A stretch of DNA of 64,000 nucleotides from Hydrangea macrophylla (Eukaryota > Streptophyta > Magnoliopsida > Cornales > Hydrangeaceae): positions 28,583,501-28,647,500 of the forward strand of contig CM066998.1 in assembly GCA_033977485.1 (NCBI GenBank), written 5' to 3'. Shown here in pieces: positions 54,730 to 64,000 of this stretch (its first letter is position 1; every line of letters starts with the position of its first letter). The notes under the pieces are model-generated. The model was not told the origin of the DNA, did no database searches, and worked only from the letters and a program-made list of their open reading frames with translations. The position numbers and the translations under genes are program-made.

Positions 54730-55830
54730 GACCATAGTCTTCGAAGCATTCATGCAACGGATGGAGCACGTTGGCGATACCTATAATCATGCCACCAACA
54801 AGAACGGGCAACAACCACATTGTTCCTCCAAGGCAGATAGGTGATAAGTTATTGGAATGATTTCATGGCCTGTGACCTGAGAAGTTCAACGGCATGGCAA
54901 AATCATGGAAGTCGAGCAATGGATACGAGAGTTGGAGCTAATCTTCGAAGCCCCGGAGTGCATTGAGCTTGACAAGAGACATCTAGCTGCGTTTTTTAAT
55001 TGACTTACTCTGCTACAGACTGGTGGGAGGCCGAGAGAGCCACAATTAGGAAGCATTCAAGACTCGATTTCTTGAGAAGTATTTCCCTGAGGATGAAAGA
55101 GACTAGCAAGAGAGAAATTTCTTGAGTTTGACTCAAGGGAACTAGACGACCAGGGAGTATACCACACAATTTGAGCGAATTTCCCTCTTCGCTCCACACA
55201 TGATAGATACCCTCACTAAGAAGTTCAAGCGATTCCACCTAGGACTTAACCCACACCTCCGACACATGATGATAGGCTATTTGGGCCAGTCATTTGAAGG
55301 GATTGTCCATCTCGCTTCGAGTTTGGAAAAGGATGCTTATCTTGTGCAAGGACCACAAGCGAATCGACCTCCACCTAGGACCTTCCAACCGAGGAACTTT
55401 CTAGTGCAGTCATTAATGAGCAATCGGGGATGGAAACCCCATATTAATAACTACCAAGGAAACAAGCGCACATAGGACGGGACAAGGAAGCCCCAAGCTA
55501 ACTTTCCTCGACAGCAGAATCGACAGCAAGGACTACCTCAGGCACAACCTATCGCCCAGTGATAGAACACTGATGGATGTTTCAACTGTGGAGTGCCCGA
55601 ACATATTACAAGGTATTGCATAGCTCCCAAGACTAAGCGCCATAATGACATCATCTGTCGTAACTGTAACAAGCTTGGTCACATGAGCAAGGATTATTGA
55701 GCACCTTGTGGAGGCTACTATAGAGTGCCTACTCAAGGATAGCAAGGACAGATTAGGGTGAATGCCATCATCCCTGACAATGAAGGGTACAATGCTGAGG
55801 AATAGCAGAACTTGGAAGGTACACTCATTT
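54730..55830 (+). pseudogene. Element B Gag (frameshifted)
   Basis: Pieces in several frames: VEQWIRELELIFEAPECIEL, DWWEAERATI, FLEKYFPEDERD, REYTTQFERISLFAPHMID, KRFHLGLNPHLRHMMIGYL, then the zinc knuckles CFNCGVPEHITRYC and CRNCNKLGHMSKDY (final Cys changed). Same family as the Gag of element A but with frameshifts around 54890-55100 and several stops. Confidence 0.85.
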
Positions 55831-56207
55831 TCTTTCACAATCAAGTTAGAGATTTCTTTGATACCAGTGCTGCCCGTTCTTTCATAGCTATTAAGATTGT
55901 GTGTGAATTGGGTTTAGTACCCCTAGCACTTGAATCGACGTTAATGCCATTTCGCTCTTAGAAATGACTGTTAAATTACACAAGGTGTGAAAGGATTTTC
56001 CCTTAACCTTAGAGGATAGAAATCTCCCGATAGACTTGATAGTTTTGTTAATATCTGAGTTCGACGTTATCCTAGGAATGGACTGGCTTACTAAGTGTAG
56101 AGCCATTCTGGATTGTGTTAGTCGGACCATTGTCTTTTTGATACTTGGTTGCCTATAGATTAGATTCCAATGCCAACCGTTAAGCGATATGTTTATTACG
56201 AGCTGCC
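55831..56207 (+). pseudogene. Element B protease fragment
   Basis: FFDTSAARSFIAIKIVCELG carries the active-site D-T-S-A (Gly replaced by Ala at DTGA), and ISEFDVILGMDWLTK is the C-terminal signature. The pol frame stops here because of the deletion into the 3' LTR. Confidence 0.8.
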
Positions 56208-57802
56208 CGTTTTATATTTCTGGACTGTCTTCACTGTGAAGAAGATGAAGTCCCAATCGATTGGGACTTTTTCCAATCGGTTGCCATCATTTATATCCCA
56301 ATCGATTGACATCTTTCCAATCGATTAATATCCTAATCGATTGCCAATACTAGCAATTGATTAGCTTGTGATCCAATTGATTAGACTTTTTACCAATCGA
56401 TTGTTACTATTTTTATAACAATCGATTAGACCCCTGTCCCAATCGATTGGCAGTTACAGAATACTATTTTACTTATTTTGTTTATAAGATAACATTTTTG
56501 TTGTTCAATTACTGTTCAGTACTCCCAGCGTGCTATATTGTTGTAATACAGATGCGATAATGAGATGATGTGACATAGGATCATAGTAACAACGAGATTA
56601 ATGGATAACGGTTGTGATGTTAGATAACGTAGTAATTGTGAACCCTTAGAGTTATCGTTCATTTCATTTAGAGTAGTCAGGTCACATTAGGATTGTTATG
56701 TATCAATGTTAGAGTTGAACTTAAGTAGGTGTGTTAAGATTCGGAAATCTTACGTTGGCGGGCTTTGGTTGATCATACGTTCTTAAAAGTGGTAGATAGA
56801 CGAAGGTGTCTATGACTTGCAGTGGACCAAAACATTTGCCCTGAGATAGCTAGATGATTTAATCATATCTTCTTAAAAGCGGTAGACAGACGAAGGTGTC
56901 TACGACTGCGGTGGACCGTGATCACTAGTAGACGTCGCTAAGTCGTGGCATAGAATGATGTACTATTTCTTAAAGCGTTATTTCACTATAGTGCAGTGTA
57001 CTGTTCATATGTTCTTAAAAGTTAGGGATAGACTGATGTGGTATCCAGGACTATGGTGGACTGTGTATATGTTCTTAAAAGTGGTGGATGGAGCAATGGT
57101 GTATTTATAGAGTTGAACTACTGTCGAGTCTATTCCCTATCAGAGCATGTTGTCGGTCTTAAAAAGTGTAAGACATTAATAATTAGATCATCAGTTTGAT
57201 TAAAGGAGTTACCCTCACTGAATCTTAATGGTCATCATTTATAACTTGTTACAACTTCAATAGTTGATACCCTGTTAGTATCTAATTCACTCAACTTTCA
57301 GTAAGCTAACGGCGTTTATGCCGCTGGACATTTCTATATTCCAGCGCATTCTGGTTATGACCATGCAGGTGAAGGACCTGCAGGCGAGGACTACTATGCC
57401 AGTCACGATGTCCCTGTGGAGGATCATCCCAACGGAGGTCAGATAGAAGAAGACTACTACACCGAGGACTACCTCTACGCTAATTGAAGATTAGGCTAGA
57501 CTGTAGTTTAATTATCTTTACCGCTTCCCAGACCTTTTGTAATCAGGCATATGTTGCCTTTATATTTATGTTTCCGCTATGTTTTATTTTGATTCAAGAC
57601 TCTGATGTGTAATAGTTAGTAACCTCCTTTTGACATTAAGTTATGTTTTAACCAGAACTTAGTTTTCATTCTTGTCATCTCTTCTACTTATTGTTGCTTA
57701 GTACTACGTGGTGTGGATAATCATGTGACTTCCCCAGTCACTGCCTTTGGACTCAAAAATGAAATTTATTTTTCTCTATTTTTGCCATTCTGGGACGTGA
57801 CA
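56208..57802 (+). repeat. Element B 3' LTR, 5'-truncated
   Basis: Homologous to about 51624-53155, more diverged. Palindrome array 56250-56452 has the same site order. Minisatellite 56770-57100 and module 57285-57330 (stem decayed to CTCAA/GTAAG). Ends TGGGACGTGACA before CGCTA. Confidence 0.85.
56250..56452. repeat. Palindrome array in truncated 3' LTR of B
   Basis: About ten CAATCGATTG-type sites corresponding one-to-one to 51669-51867, several decayed by CG to TG/CA or by loss of the outer G. Confidence 0.85.
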
Positions 57803-57807
57803 CGCTA

Positions 57808-58160
57808 GTATATCAAAATCATTTGGCCCTTGGAAGACATGCTATTTTGAACTAATAGTATTGTATGAGTAGATAGGGGTGATGGCGACCTCGAATATCT
57901 TGATGTGGTATTTCCGATAATACAAATCATTCGGCCCTTAGGAGGCACGCTACTATCTTGGTCAACATGGTTGACCATTCGGCCATGGGAGGCATGCTAG
58001 TATATCAAAATCATTTGGCCCTTAGGAGGCACGCTATTCTGAACTAATGGTATTGTATGAGTAGATATGGGTGATGGTGACCTCAAATATCTTGATGTGG
58101 TATTGGCGATAATACAAATCATTCGGCCCTTGGGAGGCACGCTATTCTGAAACCATATGT
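57808..58160. repeat. 184-bp tandem repeat in LTR D
   Basis: GTATATCAAAATCATTTGGC starts at 57808 and again at about 57991, each followed by GAGGCACGCTATTCTGAACT-like sequence and GATGTGGTATT. Sequence just left of element B (50987-51002) resembles the unit's edge, supporting the insertion point. Confidence 0.8.
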
Positions 58161-58450
58161 CAGTTGTGAAATTGTTGTTAAGGTAAAAGAGTCGGTGAGA
58201 TGAGAATGTTGCATTATTCATACACGGTTGCATAATTTATTTACATGGAAAATTGCATCGCATGTTTTATTGTATAATTTTCAAAAGGAATAAAGAAGAA
58301 TATATTCCCTATAAATGTTCACATGTTGATCTATATCTTATCAATTATTCGGTGACTTCTTGGAATAAGTGATTAACCATACGTTAAGGTACTGAACATC
58401 GACGACGGTTAAATATGCTTTTATATACATTGTGTGTGTAGTTTATTATA

Positions 58451-58495
58451 TTCACTCAACTTGTATTCAAGCTGACGACGTTTATGTCCTGGACA
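58451..58495 (+). promoter_or_regulatory. Conserved LTR hairpin module (LTR D)
   Basis: TTCACTCAACTTGTATTCAA (stem CTTG/CAAG), then GCTGACGACGTTTATGTCCT and GGACA, same block order as in A and B. Confidence 0.55.
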
Positions 58496-58857
58496 CCCAA
58501 CTTGTCTAGGGTTCTCAGGAAATGATGATATAGAGGACTATGGATATGCTAACTAGAGATAGGAGCTTTTGGAGGAAGAGCTTTTTTTAAGTTTGTAAGC
58601 TAAGAATAATATGTTTTGTTTAGAATAATATTGTAAAGGCAATATGTACCTAAGACAGATATTGATGTAATAGTTTAGCTAAGTTTGAGTATGGAGTATT
58701 AAGTTTGATTTATTCCCACTTGCCATTTACACTGCTTTAGCATTACTGTTTAGTTGTATTATGGACAATTGGGATCCTTTCACCTGTCGCCACTTACGAG
58801 TCCAAAAAGGAAATGAAAATTTTTCCCTATTTTGCTACGTCGGGGCGTGACAGTATT

Positions 58858-59158
58858 GGAAACACTTATCTTTGACTTGACCACCTGCCTTTCCCTTGCC
58901 TTTGCCCTTTCCCTTAGATGTTGCAATCTTTAGGACTGGTCCAACACTTGAACTACTAGTGATAGCATTCTTCTTCCCTTCCTTGCCTTTCAGTGTAGAT
59001 CGTTCATAATGTTGCCCCCAGACTTGATCACCATATTCGTTCTTCTTCTCTTTTTTGAAAGTCTGGTCCGTTCTCTATAAATTCTGGAATTCTGTTATAG
59101 ATTTGATTGACTTCGTAAATAATGATCCAAATGACTTTTTTAGGACCTAAGGCTTAAA
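58858..59158 (-). pseudogene. Ty1/copia Gag fragment
   Basis: Minus-strand frame with lysine/glycine-rich Gag sequence before the zinc knuckle: KKEKKNEYGDQVWG, KGKEGKKNAITSSSS, then a (GK)n stretch and GGQVKDKCFQ, joining in frame to the knuckle at 45754 when LTR D is removed. A frameshift lies in the (GK)n part. Upstream Gag is lost at about 59158. Confidence 0.6.
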
Positions 59159-60189
59159 TTATGTTTTGAATAATGCTAATTAAGCTTAAATCCAGAGGCT
59201 AAATGATCCAAATCAATAAATGATTCATAGTTTATTCTTGTTCATGTTCATACATTCATCACATATATATAGATTCTAGAAATTAGGACTTTATTTTGTA
59301 TTACGTTAAGTGATAATTAGTTGAACCTAGTTGTGGGTTCCATGTAATCATGTTGGGATTGTATCATCTCAATATGGACATTACATTGGCTCCTAGTTGA
59401 GACTTGTATATCTATAGAGGTGTTGTAATTTCAACTAGTTAAAAGGAATTCATGATTATGTCAACTTCTTCATGTCTGATAGATTTAAGCTAGGAGTCGG
59501 GCATGATGTTTAGGATTTGATATTATATTATGTTCAAAGCATGTGGACTAACCCTTTGTTTTGTAGCGCTATGGAGGTATAATTTTTTGACTCTTCTCTA
59601 GTTTATTTATTTATTTATTTATTTTGATTTTCAACTCTACGTGCGACACCTTAGACTAGGTCTTGATTTATGTGTATATATGTGATTAGAGATCTTTTTT
59701 CTTAGGATTTCTACTTTTGTATGCATTGCACGTTTCCCATTTCGCGGTTGGATCTCATGTAAGTTCTCTTGTTCATTATTGCATATCATTTTGCTTGCTA
59801 TTTGAACTATGTGCTTTTGAATGCCGTTATATTGTTAGCAATCTTGTACCATTTTCAACATGCTTCTGTAATGTATATATCTATGCATTAGTTGAGGGCA
59901 TGCTTAGATTATTAATTTGATTAAAAGAATGTTGAGTAGAGGCCTATCATGAGATAGGATGAGAGGGGGTGTTTTAGTTCGCCGGGCTTCTTCCCCTTCT
60001 ATTACATAATCCTCAGACCTAGAAATCTCTAGTTTCCAAAAAGATCAGTTTGCTTTTAAATGGTTTCTTAATTTTCCTTTTAAAAATTAAGTGGTGACTC
60101 ATATTTGAATTTGAAAAAGTTTAAAAAGCATGGCTAGCCTGCGAGTATCCACAATCTCGGACAAATTCGAATAGCTTAATTCAAACTTT
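59159..60189 (+). mobile_element. Probable Tat/Ogre-type LTR-leader fragment
   Basis: No coding sequence. From about 59960 it reads GAGGGGGTGTTTTAGTTCGC, CCTAGAAATCTCTAGTTTCC and TTAAGTGGTGACTC, a degenerate form of the post-LTR leader of plant Tat/Ogre elements (where GGTGGCGACTC is common). The first 800 bp are AT-rich and unassigned. Confidence 0.35.
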
Positions 60190-61646
60190 TAGGTAATCCT
60201 TCAAATATGCATTCATCTCCTCACAACATTGTGCGCTCTTCATCCCAGCAGAAAATGCCGACTGAGATATGCTTTGGCCCACATCTCATGCTTGCGAGAA
60301 ATTTCACCAACCCAATTGTTGTTCTCAAGTCTGTACTTTGCAACACTGCAGCCAAACAATCATCAAAATCGTCTGGGGTGCTCTGCATTAACATACAATG
60401 TGCAAAATCCTTCCGAAAAAGAGGCATGTGAACATTTGTCTCTGCATTCCTTCGTAAATGCCACTTACAAAGACGATGTGTAGAACTTGGAAAAACTATT
60501 TTTATGGCATTGCGCATAGCCTTTTCACCATTGTAGCAACCGACATAGGTATTTTATTATCCATGGCATGAAGGAAGTTTTGAAGCACCCAAAGATATGC
60601 TTCAACCGTCTCAGTAACCAGTAATGCGCAACCAAATATAGTTGTGGGAAAATGGTTACTCATACCAGTTGAGACAACAAATGGTTTCTTTTACGCATTG
60701 GTCCAATACATTGTGTCAAATACCATTACATCTCCGAATGCAGCATGATCCAATCGACATTGAGAATCTGCCTAATGCAATTTATCCAGTTGGTTTGCTT
60801 CGTCCACATCGTACCTACTCGAAATAAAAGATCATTCTGAGTGAGAAGTTTGAATAGTTGAAGATGCATCAGCAAAAATACTCGAAAATCCATAATGCTT
60901 TGGCAAGAAATTCTTACTTGTAGTAAAAAAAAAAGGGTTGCCTTCACCCTTTGCACATAAGTTAGTCAAAACAACATCAACATCCCCATCTTTAAGTTAT
61001 TATTTGCGTTTTGCATCAATATGGTTGAACAAGTCCTTCTTAGTGAAACCCACATTCCCGTATGACCCGGATTAGTGTACCAAAAGTTCCATAATTTGAT
61101 TTGCCTTCATTCTAACATCACGCATTGTCCTAGACTAAGCTCTGTCACTACTTTTTACATACCTATGCAATCGTAAAAATGGCACGCATTGTAAAGACGC
61201 CAATTGATGGTTATGGTCTTTCACAAAGGCACCAACAATATATTTTTGGATTTTCTTATCATATCGTATGCAGAATAAAGCTGGGCAACCAAATCTGGTT
61301 ATTGCCTTCACATCTCTCTTCCTATCTTCAAGGTTAAGGTACTTCTCACATCGCTCACCTTCAAATGAACAAACCCATTTTCTTGTGCGAACCATTTTGT
61401 TTTTATAACCTTTACTCTATCTTTCCGTATGCTAAACCCCAAAAGTTTTGCATACATATTGTAGAAATTGTATCCATCCTCCTCAGAGTCAAATCTCAAT
61501 AGCAACACATTAGTTTCAGTTAATTCTTGTGCATTTCTGTTTATAAAGTAATTAATCCATTCTACGTCATTGACCCATTCATCTTTGCCCTTATCAATAT
61601 CATTTACTTCATGGACATCACTACTGTCATTCAAATCTATGTCCAC
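60190..61646 (-). pseudogene. MULE transposase with FAR1 DNA-binding domain (decayed)
   Basis: Minus strand. A FAR1-type domain comes first (FDSEEDGYNFYNMYAKLLGF, SIRKDRVK, then after a frameshift near 61390 RKWVCSFEGERCEK, ITRFGCPALFCIRY and FVKDHNHQL). Then GSYGNVGFTKKDLFNHIDAK and the transposase core: AAFGDVMVFDTMYWTNA (first catalytic Asp kept), FGCALLVTETVEAYLWVL and THRLCKWHLRRN. The second Asp motif (TDGD) is not readable. At least four frame changes. Related to Mutator-like transposons from which FHY3/FAR1 factors arose. Truncated at about 60190; no TIR identified. Confidence 0.85.
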
Positions 61647-62632
61647 TTTCAGTTTCTTTCATTCAGCTTCATCCATTCTATATGAACACTACTTTAAGTG
61701 TTCAAAGTACAGTACCTAGAAATTTAAAACAAAGCTAGGCCCTTTAACACAAAATGATCTTTTATGCAATTTTGTCAACACATTAATGCTATGCTCTAAT
61801 AGCAAAAGGCCATCATTCAAACTCAAATCCTGGTTAAAAATACCTACATTTAAAAAAAACACCTACATTGAAATTAGTTTTTTTAACCCTGATGTGAAAT
61901 CAGAGCATGTATATTCAGTTCTTTCAACTTGGGCTTTTCGAAATATATTTATGACAGAATTTACCAATGGATGAAAACATATAAACCCAAATGAATTTTT
62001 TTTGTCCAATTAGATACTCACAAATAAATACACACACACACACACTCTACCGAACTATACTCCATCCAGAGAAAATGCGATATTTAGTGTGTGTATTTAT
62101 CTTTATGTATGTATACATGGCTTTTCCAACGTACTTTGTAGATCTCTCTATAATAGTTAATTTTTTTTAGCTTCTCTCTAACCCTAAAATCAAGTAAGAA
62201 TCAAAAGGTCTAAGAGATTAGAACCTTAAATTCTTGCTAGCTTTTCTGATTTTTTTCGTTGAGCTTCAGATTGAGTCCTCTTCTCCAATGGAGTTTCGCA
62301 ACAGACATGACCAAGCCACCACCGGGCTAGAGTGGAGTCTCTGGAGACTAGATTCGCCGGGATCTTGAGAGAGAGAGAGTCAGAGAGAGAGAGGGAGAGA
62401 GAGAGATCAATCGTCGAAGATAGTGAGAGAGAGTGGATTGAGAGATGATAGGGTAGAGGGGCTATTTTGGGGGAAAAATTCCCTCCTCCTTTCACATTTT
62501 TTTTAACAATGGGCTGACCCACCGAGACACATTTCCCCTATATGGGCTGACCCACCAGAGGTTTACTCCCAAAGACACAATGGGCATATGTGTATGTGTG
62601 GGCGTGGAGTTTTTTGCCAAAATGTTTTTTTT
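61647..62632. other. MULE upstream flank / unassigned
   Basis: Contains (CA)n at 62030-62046, GA-rich 62366-62406 and a twice-repeated TGGGCTGACCCACC (62511 and 62544). A minus-strand frame (62226-62522) is low-complexity serine/leucine and not credible. It may include the 5' end of the MULE. Confidence 0.35.
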
Positions 62633-63120
62633 AGGTTAAATACATTTTACCCCCTGTGGTTAGGCCCATTTTAACTTCACCTCCTTGTGATTTAAAAATG
62701 GACAATAACTCCCCTGTGGTTTTGGACTAAAGTTAATTTATTAAAATTTCTCTCAAAATAGCCCCCAGATGGGGTTTTATCGTTAAAATTAACCCATATA
62801 TGAGAGTTTTAATGTGAAAAATAACCCCACATAGACAGTTTATCTCAAAATTAGCACAAAAAAGGGGCTTTGTGCTAAAAGTTAGCCCTAAATAGATAGG
62901 TTAAATATAAAATTATCCACAAATATGGGGTCAACAGGAAATTAACCTCATAAAGGGGGTTAATTGCTAATAATTTTGGCCAAATTTAGAGTTTTTCATT
63001 ACTTTTGAGGCAGTTTCACTTTAGTCCAAATCCACAGGGGGGTAATTGTCTACTTTTAAACTACAGGGGAGTGAAGTAAAAATGAACCTAACTACAAGGG
63101 GGTAAAATGTATTTAACCCT
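62633..63120. mobile_element. Long-TIR MITE (probably Mutator-like)
   Basis: 488 bp with imperfect terminal inverted repeats of about 100 bp: left AGGTTAAATACATTTTACCC, right (inverted) AGGGTTAAATACATTTTACC, both continuing CCC(C)TGTGGTT / CTTGTAGTT. The interior has four or five related blocks of about 45 bp (AAATTAACCC...GGGG). No ORF. T-rich flanks hide the TSD. Confidence 0.8.
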
Positions 63121-64000
63121 TTTTTTACCACTACCAGACATATTTGCAATTATTATTTTTTAAAACTTTTTAGGGGTTTTAGTAATTATTCATATTTTTT
63201 TTTTCGTACCATTTAGGGCATTGTTTCAAATGGGGTTATTTTGGGGTTTCATAATGGTTTAGGGTATTTTGTCGTGACCGCGGAGTGTCAGAGGAGGGTT
63301 GAACACTTTTTAAGGCTGCTTTGAGTGTTTTCAAACTTGTTTCAATGTTTACCCATAGTACTGGGACATTATCCGATGAGGGATACAAAGTGTCCAATTA
63401 TTCTACGGAGTGTCCAAGGGGGAACCAAGACACGAGGCCCATATGCTTGATAAGCTAACATTTATTTCACCTTTCATAGAGGAGAAGCGCATAAAGCGAC
63501 CTAATCATATATCATTGCCTAGTTAATTGAATCTCACCCAATCTATTATGATGCAAGATGAGCATGCTTGAAGATAAGAATGATAGATCTCTTTCCAAAT
63601 TGTAATGTCATATAGGGATCCCATCAGTAACAGTTTGTATGGCATCAAACATGTGTTCCAAAATAAGCCTCTTCTGTGTCATGATCGGTTCACAAATGTC
63701 GGCCATGTAATTATTGGAAATGCATACACTTGACCACCACGTAGGGTCAATATCATAGGGATCAACTTGCAATAGCCAAAGTTGTATAATTAACATTGTG
63801 ATATTAAGGTATATTGTCAATGGCATGGGCTTCTAATGTCAAGAGCACGTTCGACCGAACTGTGCACAGACAAGTCATGCGACCATGCAGCGCTCGTAGC
63901 AAGGCTCGAGCACGAGGATGGTCAAATGAAGTGAAGATTGGATAGATTTCATGCCATTGATGTAGCAAAAAAAGAATGCTATGAAATCAACACTGCTATC
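63121..64000. other. Unassigned region
   Basis: A 72-codon minus-strand frame (63608-63826) with no recognised motif is the only open stretch. No repeats or element ends that I can support. Confidence 0.4.

Larger units (their letters stand above)
51003..57802 (+). mobile_element. Tekay-like Ty3/gypsy element B (degenerate)
   Basis: Inserted in LTR D with TSD CGCTA (50998-51002 and 57803-57807). The 5' LTR is 51003-53155 and the 3' LTR is truncated to 56208-57802. It has a tRNA-iMet primer site, an extra acidic ORF, Gag and part of protease. A deletion joins protease directly to the middle of the 3' LTR (GCCC|GTTTTATATTT against CCC|ATTTTATATTT in the intact LTR, microhomology). RT and integrase are gone. 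LTR divergence is clearly higher than in A, so B is older. Confidence 0.8.
45760..58852 (+). mobile_element. Large chromovirus-type LTR D (probable solo LTR), host of RTE and B
   Basis: Present as 45760-45908, 49118-51002 and 57808-58852, about 3.1 kb when joined. It ends GGGGCGTGACA and is flanked by GTATC (45755-45759) and GTATT (58853-58857). Removing it restores the copia Gag frame. Its order of parts resembles A and B: CT-rich leader, GTGAGT-loop-ACTCAC hairpin (49889-49906), palindrome array (50321-50434), minisatellite (57808-58160), hairpin module (58451-58495). Its start lacks TG, so the 5' edge is less certain. Confidence 0.65.

Noticed and set aside
62226..62522. 98-codon minus-strand frame rich in Ser/Leu
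   Set aside because: Driven by the GA/CT tract; the rest has no recognisable feature.

Overview
The window looks like intergenic heterochromatin of a flowering plant, most likely a eudicot. It is AT-rich and full of (GA)n, (TA)n and (CA)n tracts. Nearly all recognisable coding sequence belongs to plant transposable elements. I see no intact host gene, no rRNA or tRNA gene and nothing prokaryotic. tRNA-like matches are only the primer-binding sites of LTR retrotransposons.

The layout is a nested stack. The oldest host is a minus-strand Ty1/copia element whose reading frames are scattered over about 45 kb: Gag near 58.9-59.2 kb, zinc knuckle and protease near 45.3-45.8 kb, integrase and start of RT at 36.1-37.7 kb, rest of RT at 13.7-14.1 kb. 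Removing each insertion with its target-site duplication (TSD) rejoins the copia frame, which fixes the ends of the intruders. These are: (i) a large Ty3/gypsy LTR 'D' (45760-58852) that itself received an RTE-clade LINE (45909-49100, 17-bp TSD) and a Tekay-like gypsy element 'B' (51003-57802); (ii) a solo LTR 'G' (37662-45289) that received a 6.5-kb CACTA transposon carrying pieces of host genes; (iii) an Athila-like gypsy element (14130-36059) with gag and protease but no polymerase, which received a young Tat/Ogre-type gypsy element (19590-32835).

The left third holds a non-autonomous LTR element 'F' (1-2665) and a gag-only Tekay-like element 'A' (4453-12440) inside another LTR 'E' that ends at 13743. 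The right end has a copia Gag fragment, a probable Tat-type leader fragment, a decayed FAR1-type MULE transposase (60.2-61.6 kb) and a 488-bp inverted-repeat MITE (62633-63120).

Four things stand out. First, the Tat element carries, tail-to-tail with its pol, a three-exon plus-strand gene with a plant mobile domain and a coiled-coil tail. It is much better preserved than the element's own gag-pol. Second, at least five LTR families carry arrays of short palindromes (TTCGATCGATCGAA, CAATCGATTG or GGACCGGTCC types) with a strict rhythm: 19/25 bp in A and F, about 20/25 in B, about 19 in E, 16/23 in D. Third, Tekay-like A and B both show a consensus 5' splice donor in the LTR and a branch point plus acceptor just before the first ORF. 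Splicing there would remove the palindrome array and the primer-binding site, separating a translated RNA from the genomic RNA. Fourth, A, B and D share a short hairpin-forming module near the LTR end. All functional statements are inferred from sequence read by eye.
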